Source: Glycomyces luteolus (lineage in GTDB: Bacteria > Actinomycetota > Actinomycetes > Mycobacteriales > Micromonosporaceae). Taken from it: 64,000 bases of DNA. The notes under the pieces are model-generated. The model was not told the origin of the DNA. It did no database searches and was given only the letters and a program-made list of their open reading frames with translations. Shown one piece after another: positions 33,344 to 42,254 of the stretch (positions within the stretch are counted from its first letter, which is position 1; every line of letters begins with the position of its first letter). The stretch is taken from the NCBI RefSeq assembly GCF_027622875.1, contig NZ_JAPZVP010000007.1, positions 62,001-126,000 of the forward strand. The letters are read 5' to 3'. The translations under genes were made by a program, and so were the position numbers.

Positions 33344-34231
33344 GTGAACGCAGTACCTGATCCGCCGGCAGCGGTGTTCGCCGAGCACCGCGAGCTGCTG
33401 TTCGGCATCGTCTACGGGATGCTGGGCACCGTCGCCGACACCGAGGACGTGCTCCAGGACGTCTGGCTCGCCTGGGAGCGCCGTTCGCACGGCGCGCCGA
33501 TCGAGCACGCCCGGGCCTATCTGGTGCGGGTGGCGATCAATGCCGCGATCGCCCGCCAGGAGGCCGTGAAGCGCCGCCGCGAGACGTACATCGGGCCGTG
33601 GCTGCCCGAGCCGGTGATGACCGAGACGGCGCCGGACGCCGCCGATCCCGCGTTGCGGGCCGAGTCGGTGTCCTTGGCGCTCATGGTGGTCCTCGAATCG
33701 CTGACTCCGGCCGAGCGGGCGGTGTTCGTGCTGGCCGAGGTCTTCGGGTACGCGCACGGGGAGATCGCCGAGCTGCTGGGGCGCTCGCCCGCGTCGGTGC
33801 GGCAGCTCGCCCACCGCGCCCGGTCGCATGTGCAAGCCCGCCGCCCCAGGTTCGCGGTGGACCCTGCGGTGCACCGGCAGGTCACGGAGCGGTTCATGGC
33901 CGCCGTCGCGGGCGGGGACCTCGACGCGCTGCTCGGGCTCATGTCGCCCGAGGTGGTGCTCAACTGCGACGGCGGCGGCATCGGTCCGGCGGCCGGGCCC
34001 CGGCCCATGCACGGGGCCGATCGCATCGCCGCCCTGCTGGTGGGTCGCACGTTCCGCCGCTCCGAAGGGCTGGCGATCGAGTTCCGGCCCGTGAACGGCT
34101 CGCCTTCGGCACTGATGGTGCGCGAGGGGCGCGTCGTCGGCGTGCTCATGCTCGAGCTCGCGCCCGAGGGGGACCGGGTCGCCGCGGTCTACGCGGTCAC
34201 GAACCCCGAGAAGCTCACCACCCTGCACTGA
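33344..34231 (+). CDS. ECF41 (SigJ-type) sigma factor with SnoaL-like C-terminal domain
   Basis: 295 residues from GTG 33344, with GAGGAGGG 5 nt upstream. Sigma region 2 (FAEHRELLFGIVYGMLGTVADTEDVLQDVWLAW), region 4 (ESLTPAERAVFVLAEVFGYAHGEIAELLGRSPASVRQLAHRAR), then a SnoaL-like domain of about 110 residues. The two ECF41 signature motifs are present: WLPEPV (86-91) in the linker and DGGG (209-212) in the SnoaL domain. In this group the C-terminal domain replaces a separate anti-sigma factor and tunes activity. The following oxidoreductase and DoxX genes are typical ECF41 partners. Confidence 0.93.
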   Translation: MNAVPDPPAAVFAEHRELLFGIVYGMLGTVADTEDVLQDVWLAWERRSHGAPIEHARAYLVRVAINAAIARQEAVKRRRETYIGPWLPEPVMTETAPDAADPALRAESVSLALMVVLESLTPAERAVFVLAEVFGYAHGEIAELLGRSPASVRQLAHRARSHVQARRPRFAVDPAVHRQVTERFMAAVAGGDLDALLGLMSPEVVLNCDGGGIGPAAGPRPMHGADRIAALLVGRTFRRSEGLAIEFRPVNGSPSALMVREGRVVGVLMLELAPEGDRVAAVYAVTNPEKLTTLH

Positions 34232-34316
34232 AAGCAGATCGAGTAGTCGCCGTGCCGGACCGCCGGTCGCGGCTCCCGCCACCGTGCGCCGATCAGGCGC
34301 GAATCCGAGGAAACCC

Positions 34317-34982
34317 ATGAAGCTCACCGTCATCGCAGCGACGGGCGGGGTCGGCCGCGCCGTACTCGCCCAAGCGCTCGAAGCGGGCCACGACGTCACC
34401 GCCGTAGCCCGCGATCTGTCCAGAATCGACAGCAGCATTCCGGCCGTGGCCGTCGACCTCACCGAGCCGGTCACCGAAGCGCTCGTCGCGGCCGTGGCCG
34501 GGGCGGACGCGGTCCTGTCCTGCCTCGGGCCGCGCGCCAAGGCCGAGACCGGCATCGTCGCTCCCGGTACCGCGCGCATCATCGCGGCGATGCAGGCGGC
34601 GGGGTCGCGGCGGCTGCTCGCGGTGAGCGGCATCGGCCTCGCCACCGTCCCGACCGCGGCCCGGCCGCACCCGCCGCGCCGCGAACCGGGCGCGGGCCCG
34701 TTCCTGAACTACGTGATGCTCCCGATCCTGCGGAGCGCGATGGGCACGCACATGAGCGACGTCGCCGCGATGGAGGAGCTGCTGGAGGAGAGCGGCCTCG
34801 ACTGGACCTCGGTGCGTCCGCCGCGCCTCACGGACGGCCCGCGCACCGGCGTCTACCAGGTCGCCTACGGCACCAGCCTTCCCTTGGCGCTCAAGATCTC
34901 CCGCGCCGACGTCGCTCACGCGATGCTCGCCGCGATCACCGACCCGCGCGCCTCGCGCACCCACATCACCACCGCTTACTAA
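34317..34982 (+). CDS. NAD(P)-binding epimerase/oxidoreductase, ECF41 partner
   Basis: 221 residues from ATG 34317 with GAGGAAA 5 nt upstream. Rossmann opening MKLTVIAATGGVGRAVLAQALEAGHDVTAVARD (GxxGxxG dinucleotide loop), then ADAVLSCLGP and GSRRLLAVSGIG. It resembles atypical SDR or NmrA-like proteins (SDR_a5 type) without the classic catalytic Tyr-x3-Lys. ECF41 genes are usually beside carboxymuconolactone decarboxylase, oxidoreductase or epimerase genes, so this is the likely regulatory target or signal source. Confidence 0.85.
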   Translation: MKLTVIAATGGVGRAVLAQALEAGHDVTAVARDLSRIDSSIPAVAVDLTEPVTEALVAAVAGADAVLSCLGPRAKAETGIVAPGTARIIAAMQAAGSRRLLAVSGIGLATVPTAARPHPPRREPGAGPFLNYVMLPILRSAMGTHMSDVAAMEELLEESGLDWTSVRPPRLTDGPRTGVYQVAYGTSLPLALKISRADVAHAMLAAITDPRASRTHITTAY

Positions 34983-34993
34983 GGAGCAATCCC

Positions 34994-35347
34994 ATGTCCA
35001 CGCTCGCTCTCGTCCTCGCGATCACGTTCGGCGTCCTCAACCTCGGTTCGGGCATCGGCGCGATGGTCCGACTGAAGGTCATCCTGCCGCTCATGGACGG
35101 CGCGCACGTGCCGCAGTCGATGCTCGTCTTCCCGATCGGCGTCCTCAAGGCCGCCGGCGGGCTCGGCCTCCTGCTCGGCCCGGCGTTCCCCCTGGTCGGC
35201 ACGGCCGCGGCCGCCGGCCTGGTCCTGTTCTGGACCTGCGCGGTCCACACGCACGTGCTCGCGAACTTCTGGCCGAAGGAGACTTTCGGGACGTTCACGT
35301 TCCTGGCCTCCTCGATCGCGCTGCTGGCGCTCGGCCTGGCCGTGTGA
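34994..35347 (+). CDS. DoxX-family membrane protein
   Basis: 117 residues from ATG 34994, 11 nt after the preceding stop, with AAGGAG upstream. Four transmembrane helices (LALVLAITFGVLNLGSGIGAMV, MLVFPIGVLKAAGGLGLLLG, LVGTAAAAGLVLFWTCAVHTHVLA, TFTFLASSIALLALGLAV), the DoxX-like layout with G/K in the second helix. Function in the DoxX group is uncertain (redox or thiol homeostasis is suggested). Probably cotranscribed with the sigma factor. Confidence 0.82.
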   Translation: MSTLALVLAITFGVLNLGSGIGAMVRLKVILPLMDGAHVPQSMLVFPIGVLKAAGGLGLLLGPAFPLVGTAAAAGLVLFWTCAVHTHVLANFWPKETFGTFTFLASSIALLALGLAV

Positions 35348-35475
35348 GCGCGAGCGTTCACCGCCAGGCGGAGCGGGGTTCTTCCGGCAGTCTTGAACAT
35401 TTCGCATTATTCGGGCAATCTGATTGCGCCATAACCGAAGCCGAGACCCCTCGGCCGCAAGACCACTGGAGTCAC

Positions 35476-36810
35476 ATGCACCTCCCGCCCCGCCTGGCGG
35501 CGCTCACCGCGCTGACCTCGCTCGCCGCCCTCACCCTCGCCGCCGCTCCCGAACGGGTCGAGGCGCAGGACGCCGCGATCAGCGGCGATCTCTCCGTCCT
35601 CTCCTACAACATCGCGGGCCTGCCGCTCGGGCTCGGCGATGGCGACCCCGAGACGAACACGCCGATCATCGGTTCCCGCCTGGGCTCCTACGACATCGTG
35701 CACGTCCAGGAGGACTTCAACTACCACGCGGCGCTGTACGCGGCCGACGACCATCCGCACCGGACGGCCACCAGCGGCGGCGTCCCCTTCGGCGACGGCC
35801 TCAACACGTTGTCCGACCTGCCGTTCGAGGACTTCGAGCGCGTCAAGTGGAACGACTGCTCCTCCGGTTCGGGCGACTGCCTGACACCCAAGGGCTTCAC
35901 GTTCATGCGCGCCCGCCTCGCCGAGGGCGTGTGGGTCGACCTGTACAACCTCCACACCGACGCCGGGAGTGAAGCGGCCGACATCGCGGCCCGCGAGAAG
36001 AACCTGGCGCAGGTCTCGGCGTTCATGGCCACGCACTCGGCCGGGAACGCGGTGATCGTCTACGGCGACACCAACACCCGCTACACGCGCGGCGACGGCA
36101 TCGCCGAGTTCGCGGCGGGCAGCGGCCTCACGGACGCCTGGGTGGAGCTGATCCGCGGCGGGGACGCCCCGAACGCGGGCGATCCTGCCCTGACCTGCCA
36201 GGACGCGACCGTGGATGCGACCTGCGAGGTGGTCGACAAGGTCCTCTACCGTTCCGGCGACCACGTCAAGCTCGACGCGGGCACCTACCGCAACGACCAT
36301 GCCGCCTTCAGGAACGACGCGGGCGAGAACCTCTCGGACCACTATCCGATCGCGGTGGACTTCTCCTGGAGCACCGGCGGCGACTTCGCGCTCAGCGACC
36401 AGCTCGGGGGGCCGCACGGCGACTTCTTCACCGATGTGGACGACCTCGACGCGGGCGACTCGGCCCGCGTGCTGCGCCTGCGCGCGGGGGAGCGGGTCGA
36501 CTCGATCGGCGCGACACTTGCGGACGGCACCGTGCTCGATCATGGCGGCAGCGGCGGCACCGTGCGTGAACTGACGCTGGCGGCGGGGGAGTACCCGGTC
36601 GCCCTTCGCGTCTGCCAGGCTCAGCATGACGGCCGCACGCGGATCTTCTACGCCCGCTTCACGACCAGCGCCGGCCGCACGCTCGAAGGCGGTACGGCGA
36701 CGGGCGAGTGCGCGACGTTCACGGCGCCGGCGGGCTGGCAGATCGCCGGTTTCCACGGTCGGGCGGGCGCGGCTCTCGACAAGGTCGGCGTGGTCTGCAC
36801 GCGCCGCTGA
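35476..36810 (+). CDS. Secreted endonuclease/exonuclease/phosphatase-fold enzyme with jacalin-like tail
   Basis: 444 residues from ATG 35476, GGAG 5 nt upstream. Signal peptide to about residue 32 (ALTLAAAPERVEAQDA). The DNase I-like fold shows LSVLSYNIAGLP, DIVHVQEDF (catalytic Glu), VDLYNLHTDAG, VIVYGDTNTRY (Asp/Asn pair) and LSDHYPIAVDF with the catalytic His; this fits sphingomyelinase C/phosphodiesterase-type members. From about residue 315 a beta-rich domain (GGPHGDFFTDVDDL ... GERVDSIGATLADG ... HGGSGGTVRELTLAAGEY) resembles a jacalin-like lectin. It probably acts on phospholipid, nucleic acid or another phosphodiester outside the cell. Confidence 0.82.
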   Translation: MHLPPRLAALTALTSLAALTLAAAPERVEAQDAAISGDLSVLSYNIAGLPLGLGDGDPETNTPIIGSRLGSYDIVHVQEDFNYHAALYAADDHPHRTATSGGVPFGDGLNTLSDLPFEDFERVKWNDCSSGSGDCLTPKGFTFMRARLAEGVWVDLYNLHTDAGSEAADIAAREKNLAQVSAFMATHSAGNAVIVYGDTNTRYTRGDGIAEFAAGSGLTDAWVELIRGGDAPNAGDPALTCQDATVDATCEVVDKVLYRSGDHVKLDAGTYRNDHAAFRNDAGENLSDHYPIAVDFSWSTGGDFALSDQLGGPHGDFFTDVDDLDAGDSARVLRLRAGERVDSIGATLADGTVLDHGGSGGTVRELTLAAGEYPVALRVCQAQHDGRTRIFYARFTTSAGRTLEGGTATGECATFTAPAGWQIAGFHGRAGAALDKVGVVCTRR

Positions 36811-36818
36811 ACGGGCGT

Positions 36819-37379
36819 CTAGCCGTACTCGGCGATGTCGTGGACCATGAATCCCAGAGGGGCGCTGATCCCGGTCAGCACGCAGAACCAGACGAGGTAT
36901 CCGGGGTCAGCGCCGTGGAGCAGGAAGCCCATGAGGATGACGGCAGCGACGCAGGCGATGGCGAGGACCCACTGGAGGAACGCGACGAAGTAGCTGATCG
37001 GGATCTGGGCGGCGGAGACGAGCGCGCCCGCCGACCCGGCGACGAGCATCGAGCAGCCGACGGCCGCGATGCCCCAGAGCAGGTTGGCGAAAACCTCGTC
37101 GGACCAGGCGCGCAGGCTCGCAAAGGTGAACTCGGGTGCTTGCGCGGTGTCGTTGTCGTCGGTGCTTTCCTGTTCGGCGCTTTCAATTTCGGTGGCCTGG
37201 CTCGTATCGGAGGTGGCTTCGGTGGTCTGCTCGACCGCGTTGATGTCCGGGTCGGTGCTGGGGGCGAGGGTCCAGCCCTGCTGCTCCAGCCACTGCTGGC
37301 CGCCGAACAGGGCGAAGATGGTCGCGACTCCCGACAGGAACGCGACCGTCCAGGCGAGGCCCTTCACGAATGTCGACAA
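36819..37379 (-). CDS. Four-helix membrane protein of unknown function
   Basis: 186 residues if started at TTG 37379, which has GGAG 4 nt upstream; GTG 37409 gives 196. One N-terminal transmembrane helix, then an extracytoplasmic acidic loop rich in T, E, S, D (DINAVEQTTEATSDTSQATEIESAEQES) and three helices at the C-terminus (VFANLLWGIAAVGCSMLVAG, ISYFVAFLQWVLAIACVAAVIL, YLVWFCVLTGISAPLGFMV). No family recognised. Confidence 0.65.
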   Translation of the reverse strand: MSTFVKGLAWTVAFLSGVATIFALFGGQQWLEQQGWTLAPSTDPDINAVEQTTEATSDTSQATEIESAEQESTDDNDTAQAPEFTFASLRAWSDEVFANLLWGIAAVGCSMLVAGSAGALVSAAQIPISYFVAFLQWVLAIACVAAVILMGFLLHGADPGYLVWFCVLTGISAPLGFMVHDIAEYG

Positions 37380-37515
37380 GGGGCTCCGAACCTCCAAAGC
37401 AGGGCGCACGACCGGCCTTCACGGGCAGCGGTGCGGGCGGGCACGACCGAGCTGATCCTATTGCGCCAGCGCCACTGGCGGGTTGCCGCATCGGGGTCGG
37501 CCCGAGCGCTCGTGG

Positions 37516-38535
37516 TCAGGCGTCCATCGCCAGGCAGCGGCGCACTTCCCGCATTCGGTAGGCGATGTGTTCGGCCGTGTCGAGTTCTGTGCTGCCGTTG
37601 CTGTGGACCAGGCCGGCCGCCCAGAGGCATTGGGCCGCATGGCGGGCGGCCATGAGCACGGGCAGGTGCGCCTCTAGTTCGGGCGGCAGTGGGCGCACCG
37701 ACCGGTACCCGGCCAGGAATGCGGTTCGCAATCGTCGGAAGTGGGGGTAGTCGCTGAGGTTGCCGAGGATGGGTCCGAGATCGGCGAGGTAGTGGCCCCA
37801 GCCGCTGTCGTCGAAGTCGATCACGCCGACGTTCCAGCCGTGCGAGGTGCGCGTGGTGTGGCAGTTGAGGAGGATGAAGTCGTGGTGGACGATCCCGTAC
37901 GTGTCGGGGCCGTTGCCGAGGCGGTGGAAGATCTCGGTGGTGCGGTCGGCGACGGTGTCGAAGAGTTTGCGGTCTTCGGTGTCCAGCAGGTCGTGGAGGG
38001 GGCCGGGGCGGTGCGGGGAGTCCTCGGTGAACAGCGCTGGGGCGTCCCAGGTGGGCAGGTGGAAGTCATCGGGTGGGGTGAAGGTTTCGGCCGCCTGGTG
38101 GAGGTGTGCCAGGGCGCGGCCGATCTGGTGTACGCCGCGGGGGCCGAGGCCGGATTCGGGGCGGCGTACGCGGCCGTCGACCCAGGTGAGCAGGTCGCAG
38201 TGGACGGTTCGGGGTTCGTCGGCTGCGGGCAGGGGGACCGCGACCGACAGTGCGCTGTTTTTGGTCGACACGGGTTTGGGGATGCGGACTCCGGTTTCGG
38301 CCAGGGGTTCATGGATCGCGTCGAGGAAGGCCAGTTCTGATCGGGTGTGGGCGGGGAGGCGGTAGTTGGGGCGGTGGACTCGGAGGGCGTAGCGGCTGTT
38401 TGCGGTTGTCACGGCGAAGACCGCGTTGTTGAGCAGTCGGATCGGTTCGATGGTGACCGGTCCGGGCAGGTCGTATTCGAGCAGGGCGGTTTCGGCGGCG
38501 GTCCTGGCCGTGTCGGCGTAGGCGGTGGGCGGCAC
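37516..38535 (-). CDS. Aminoglycoside phosphotransferase-fold kinase
   Basis: 339 residues from GTG 38535, with GGAG 6 nt upstream. Kinase fold: RLLNNAVFAVTTANSRYALRVHRPNY (N-lobe with Lys/Arg), catalytic loop GIVHHDFILLNCH (H-D-x4-N), and metal-binding VGVIDFDDSGWGHYLADLG. Resembles homoserine-kinase/APH-type small-molecule kinases. The substrate is unknown; antibiotic resistance cannot be assumed. Divergent from a methyltransferase gene. Confidence 0.88.
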   Translation of the reverse strand: MPPTAYADTARTAAETALLEYDLPGPVTIEPIRLLNNAVFAVTTANSRYALRVHRPNYRLPAHTRSELAFLDAIHEPLAETGVRIPKPVSTKNSALSVAVPLPAADEPRTVHCDLLTWVDGRVRRPESGLGPRGVHQIGRALAHLHQAAETFTPPDDFHLPTWDAPALFTEDSPHRPGPLHDLLDTEDRKLFDTVADRTTEIFHRLGNGPDTYGIVHHDFILLNCHTTRTSHGWNVGVIDFDDSGWGHYLADLGPILGNLSDYPHFRRLRTAFLAGYRSVRPLPPELEAHLPVLMAARHAAQCLWAAGLVHSNGSTELDTAEHIAYRMREVRRCLAMDA

Positions 38536-38740
38536 GCGGGCTCCTTCGGTGGTGCACCGGTCGGTGCGGGGTGGAGTGATCACAGCAGACTGGCAGCTCG
38601 GGCGCAATCGGGTATCGAAGGGCCGGAATGCGATTGCCCCGCAGGCGCAACCGGGACGCGGGGCTGCGCGTCTAGTACTCGCACGGGAAAGCAGGCCCAT
38701 GAGGTTGACGGGCTCGACGGGAACGCGGAAGGACCGAGCG

Positions 38741-39556
38741 ATGCACAGCGCTTCAGGACAGACCACCGACGAGCGGTTCCAGCAGGTCGGCAATTACCGG
38801 AGCGGCGACGGTCTCGCCGCGCGCCAGGGGATCTTCGCTTACAAGACCCCCGCCTACGACCTGCCCGGTGTCGTCAGCGCGAACCTCACGGGCGAGCCGA
38901 AGCGGGTGCTCGACGTCGGGTGCGGCAACGGCCGCTACACCGCGCGGCTGCGCGAGGCCTTCCCCGGTGCGGAGGTGATCGGTGTCGACCTCGCTTCGGG
39001 CATCCTCGAGTCCGTCGCGGAGCCGACGGTGGTCGCGGATGTCGCGGACTTGCCGTTCGAGGACGGTTCGGCAGACGTGGTGCTCGCGATGCACATGCTC
39101 TACCACGTGCCCGACATCCCGGCCGCGCTCGACGAGCTGCAGCGGGTGCTCGCTCCCGGCGGGGTCCTGTTCGTCTCCACGAACGCCTCGGACGACAAGG
39201 CTGAGTACGTCCCGATCTGGCAGGACGCGGCGAAGGCCGTGCTGGGAGCCGAAGTGCGGCTGACGCTCTCGGCGCTCCTGGAGCGGTTTTCGCTGGAGAC
39301 CGCCCAGTCGATGCTGGCCGAGCGTTTCGACAGGGTCGTGCTGCACGACCTGCCCGGTGTCATCGAGCTGCCCGAGCCGGGGCCGCTGGTCGCCGCGTTC
39401 CGGTCTGAAGAGGACTTCATCGGTCTGCCGCCGGAGGACTTCGAGCGGCTCATGGGCGAGATCGAGCGACGGTTGGGCGAGCACTTCGAGCAGCAAGACG
39501 TTCTGCGGATCACCAGCCACGGCGGGATCCTCGAATGCCGGGGCGCGAAGGGCTAG
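38741..39556 (+). CDS. Class I SAM-dependent methyltransferase
   Basis: 271 residues from ATG 38741 with GGAAGGA 7 nt upstream. Motif I RVLDVGCGNGRYTARLRE, acidic VIGVDLASG, motif II LPFEDGSADVVLAMHMLYHVP, and LQRVLAPGGVLFVSTN. Methyltransf_11/25 type. The N-terminal GNYRSGDGLAARQGIFAYKTPAYDLPG suggests a small-molecule acceptor. Not otherwise assignable. Confidence 0.88.
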   Translation: MHSASGQTTDERFQQVGNYRSGDGLAARQGIFAYKTPAYDLPGVVSANLTGEPKRVLDVGCGNGRYTARLREAFPGAEVIGVDLASGILESVAEPTVVADVADLPFEDGSADVVLAMHMLYHVPDIPAALDELQRVLAPGGVLFVSTNASDDKAEYVPIWQDAAKAVLGAEVRLTLSALLERFSLETAQSMLAERFDRVVLHDLPGVIELPEPGPLVAAFRSEEDFIGLPPEDFERLMGEIERRLGEHFEQQDVLRITSHGGILECRGAKG

Positions 39557-39628
39557 CGCCTCTCGACCGGGACACGCGCAGTCTGGGCCCGTTAGGATCG
39601 CAGGTGGTCGACCTGTTCGGAGGCAACG

Positions 39629-40072
39629 ATGCGCAATACCGAAATGGCGAAGCTCGGCGTCCTGGTCGGGGAATGGCGGACGACGATCTCCGACGCCTGG
39701 TTCATCGAACCGCCGGGGACGGCGGTGCCGGGCGAGACGAGCGTCAAGTGGCTCGGGGAGTCGATGTTGCTGGTGCACACGAGGTTCGGCGGGGGCGGGC
39801 ATGAGCATTCGGAGTTGCGGAACGTGCTGGGGCGGAGCGATGCGAACGACCGCTTCGTGGCGCTCTATGAGGACGACCGGGGCGTGTGCCGCGAGTTCGC
39901 GATGACCTTCGGGGACGGGCGATGGACGATGTCTCGCAAGGATCCGGACTTCCATCAGCGTTTCATCGCCGACGTCGTCGAGCAGGACCGGATTCTCGGG
40001 CGCTGGGAGGCTTCGGACGATGCGGGTGTGACCTGGCGCAAGGACTTCGACCTCACGTATGAGCGCCTTTAG
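39629..40072 (+). CDS. DUF1579-like small cytosolic protein
   Basis: 147 residues from ATG 39629, with GGAGG about 5 nt upstream; TAGGAT at 39593 could be its -10. The pattern LGVLVGEWRTTISDAWFIEPPGTAVPGETSVKWLGESMLLV ... RWEASDDAGVTWRKDFDLTYERL is that of DUF1579-like, calycin-type beta-barrel proteins. Function unknown. Confidence 0.72.
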   Translation: MRNTEMAKLGVLVGEWRTTISDAWFIEPPGTAVPGETSVKWLGESMLLVHTRFGGGGHEHSELRNVLGRSDANDRFVALYEDDRGVCREFAMTFGDGRWTMSRKDPDFHQRFIADVVEQDRILGRWEASDDAGVTWRKDFDLTYERL

Positions 40073-40118
40073 CGCTCTGGGGTGGGTGGGGGGCTGCTTC
40101 GCTGCTGCTGAACGGGTC

Positions 40119-40144
40119 GGGGCCACCGCGAAAGCGGTGGCCCC
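40119..40144. terminator. GAAA-loop terminator between convergent genes
   Basis: GGGGCCACCGC-GAAA-GCGGTGGCCCC, perfect 11-bp stem with a GNRA tetraloop, followed by GTTTGG. It serves the gene ending at 40072 and probably the convergent gene ending at 40160. Confidence 0.85.
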
Positions 40145-40159
40145 GTTTGGTCGTGGCGG

Positions 40160-40579
40160 TTATCCGGCGACCCAGAGGCTCAGGGGTTCGAATCCTCCGA
40201 GGTCGGTGATGGAGCTGGAGCCGGGGACTTGGTAGGGGCCGCCGACGCAGTCGTCGTTGGCGAAGAGGGCGGCGCTGGAGGTGTGGGTGTTGATGGCGGA
40301 GTTGACGCGGCCGGCCCAGCCGTGGTCGACGAGGCTGACGCAGGTGCCGGGTTCGACGAGTGAGCTGACGGTGAAGCGTTCGCCGGTGAAGCCGGGGCCT
40401 TCGAAGAGGCAGAGGGTCTCGGTGAAGGGGCAGTCGCCGGTGCTGGTGGTGTCCGAGGTGGAGGCTGCGGCGGGGCTGGCGGTGGCGAGGAGTGCGGTTG
40501 CGGTGAGTGCGAGGAGGACGGCGGGGGTTCGCTTGCGGGGGAGGGAAGTCGCGTCGGTGGCCTTGGGGTGCTTGCGCAT
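40160..40579 (-). CDS. Secreted peptidase inhibitor I36-type protein
   Basis: 139 residues from ATG 40579. Signal peptide to about residue 39 (AVLLALTATALLATASPAAAS). The mature part has CPFTETLCLFEGPGFTGERFTVS, a second Cys pair (GTCVSL, NDDCVGG) and NSAINTHTSSAALF, matching the beta/gamma-crystallin-like inhibitors related to Streptomyces SMPI (family I36). Two disulfides are likely. It may inhibit metalloproteases outside the cell; that function is inferred from the family. Confidence 0.85.
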   Translation of the reverse strand: MRKHPKATDATSLPRKRTPAVLLALTATALLATASPAAASTSDTTSTGDCPFTETLCLFEGPGFTGERFTVSSLVEPGTCVSLVDHGWAGRVNSAINTHTSSAALFANDDCVGGPYQVPGSSSITDLGGFEPLSLWVAG

Positions 40580-40921
40580 GCGCGGTTGCTCCTTTGGTCG
40601 CGAGTTGCTTTGCTAGTCAAGCATATCGATATTTGGGAGCGGTGTCATCGCGTCGAGCGCGTCGATTTCCGCTGGTTTGCGGATCACCGGTCTCGCTTGC
40701 GCGTTCGGTGACGGTGCGCACTTTTTTACGTCCCCGCAACGGGAGTTCATACGGTCGTTCTTGACGTGAACGGCAGTGAAACATCGCGCACTTAGCTTGT
40801 ACCCATAGCGGATACGACGCTGTATACGCACCTGTACACCGCCGCTGCCTGCGGCGGAACCCCTTACAGGCCCGGTCCCCGTCGAACCGGGACGCTCACC
40901 CCGCGAAAGGTCGATCACCGC
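40580..40921 (+). promoter_or_regulatory. 342-bp leader of the urea operon with two hairpins
   Basis: No gene seen. A weak promoter TTGTAC (40797-40802), 18-nt spacer, TGTATA (40821-40826) is possible. Two stem-loops follow: CCGCCGC/GCGGCGG (40839-40857) and CCCGGT/ACCGGG (40871-40891). The part 40610-40830 is AT-richer than its surroundings, with small inverted repeats (GTATAC, TGTACA). I looked for guanidine-I riboswitch landmarks and found none. Confidence 0.4.
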
Positions 40922-42193
40922 ATGCCACAGCGTTTCAAGTTCAGAGCCCGAGATGTCGCCCGTACCTTCACCGCCTCCGCCGCCGTCACCGCGCTCGCCC
41001 TGACCGCCGCGTGCGGTTCGCGGGCGGGAGAGGAGACGGCGGCCGCCGAGTCCTGCGTGGACACGTCGGGCGACACGGTCAAGGTCGGGGCGCTCAACTC
41101 CCTGTCCGGCACGATGTCCATTTCCGAGACCACGGTCCGCGACGCGATCTACCTGGCCGTCGAAGAGATCAACGCCGCAGGCGGCGTGCAGGGCAAGCAG
41201 ATCGAGATCGTCGCCGAGGACGGCGCCTCCGAGCCGACGGTGTTCGCCGAGAAGGCGGAGAAGCTGATCCGCGAGGACTGCGTCGCCGCCGTGTTCGGCG
41301 GTTGGACGTCGGCGTCGCGCAAGGCGATGCTGCCGGTGTTCGAGGACAACGACTCGCTGCTGTACTACCCGGTCCAGTACGAGGGCCTGGAAGCCTCCGA
41401 GAACATCTTCTACACCGGGGCGACGACCAACCAGCAGATCATCCCCGCCCTGGACTACCTGGCCGAGACCGGCGTGAAGTCGCTGTACCTCGTCGGCTCC
41501 GACTACGTCTTCCCCCGGACGGCGAACGCGATCATCAACGCCTACGCGGCCGACAAGGGCATCGAGATCGTCGGCGAGGACTACGCGCAGCTGGGCTCAG
41601 TGGAGTTCTCCACGATCGTCAACCAGGTCAACGCCTCCGGTGCGGACGCCGTGTTCAACACCCTCAACGGCGACTCGAACGTGGCGTTCTTCCGCGAATA
41701 CGCCAACGTCGGCCTGACCGCCGAGGAGATGCCGGTCATGAGCGTCTCGATCGCCGAGGAGGAGGTCGGCGGCATCGGTGTGGAGAACATCGAGGGCCAG
41801 CTGGCGGCATGGAACTACTACCAGACGGTCGAGTCGCCCGAGAACACGACCTTCGTGGAGGCGTTCAAGGCCGAGTACGGGGCCGAGCGGGTCACCTCCG
41901 ACCCGATGGAGGCCGCGTACAACTCCGTGTACCTGTGGGCCGCCACCGTCGAGAAGGCCGAATCCTTCGCGGTGGAGGACCTCCAAGCCGCCGCTGACGG
42001 GGTCTCTTTCGCCAGTCCTGAGGGCACCGTCGTGATCGACGGCGACAACCACCACGTGACCAAGACCGCGCGGATCGGGCAGATCAGCGCCGACGGGCTG
42101 CTGTACACGGTGTGGGAGTCCGAGGGCCCGATCGAGCCGGACCCGTTCCTCGAGGGCTACGACTGGGCCGCCGACCTCAAGGTGACCGAGTAA
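40922..42193 (+). CDS. urtA: Urea ABC transporter substrate-binding lipoprotein
   Basis: 423 residues from ATG 40922. Lipoprotein signal with lipobox LTAAC; then [40 protein letters not shown], the start typical of UrtA/AmiC-type type I binding proteins. [55 protein letters not shown] is strongly diagnostic of UrtA, as are [12 protein letters not shown] and [12 protein letters not shown]. It delivers urea or a short amide to UrtBCDE. First gene of a 10.8-kb operon reading to 51.7 kb. Confidence 0.95.
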   Translation: MPQRFKFRARDVARTFTASAAVTALALTAACGSRAGEETAAAESCVDTSGDTVKVGALNSLSGTMSISETTVRDAIYLAVEEINAAGGVQGKQIEIVAEDGASEPTVFAEKAEKLIREDCVAAVFGGWTSASRKAMLPVFEDNDSLLYYPVQYEGLEASENIFYTGATTNQQIIPALDYLAETGVKSLYLVGSDYVFPRTANAIINAYAADKGIEIVGEDYAQLGSVEFSTIVNQVNASGADAVFNTLNGDSNVAFFREYANVGLTAEEMPVMSVSIAEEEVGGIGVENIEGQLAAWNYYQTVESPENTTFVEAFKAEYGAERVTSDPMEAAYNSVYLWAATVEKAESFAVEDLQAAADGVSFASPEGTVVIDGDNHHVTKTARIGQISADGLLYTVWESEGPIEPDPFLEGYDWAADLKVTE

Positions 42194-42254
42194 CCACTTT
42201 GCACATGTACGGCTTGCAAGCATCGCCGTGATAGGCGATCAGGAAGGAGACACC

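Noticed and set aside
40175-40200. GGTTCGAATCC, a tRNA T-loop-like sequence
   Set aside because: No acceptor, D or anticodon stems can be formed around it, and it lies inside the I36-type inhibitor gene where it encodes conserved-looking residues.
40580-40921. Guanidine-I riboswitch upstream of the urea operon
   Set aside because: Expected because urea carboxylase genes often follow one, but its conserved loop sequences are not visible; only two simple stem-loops are.
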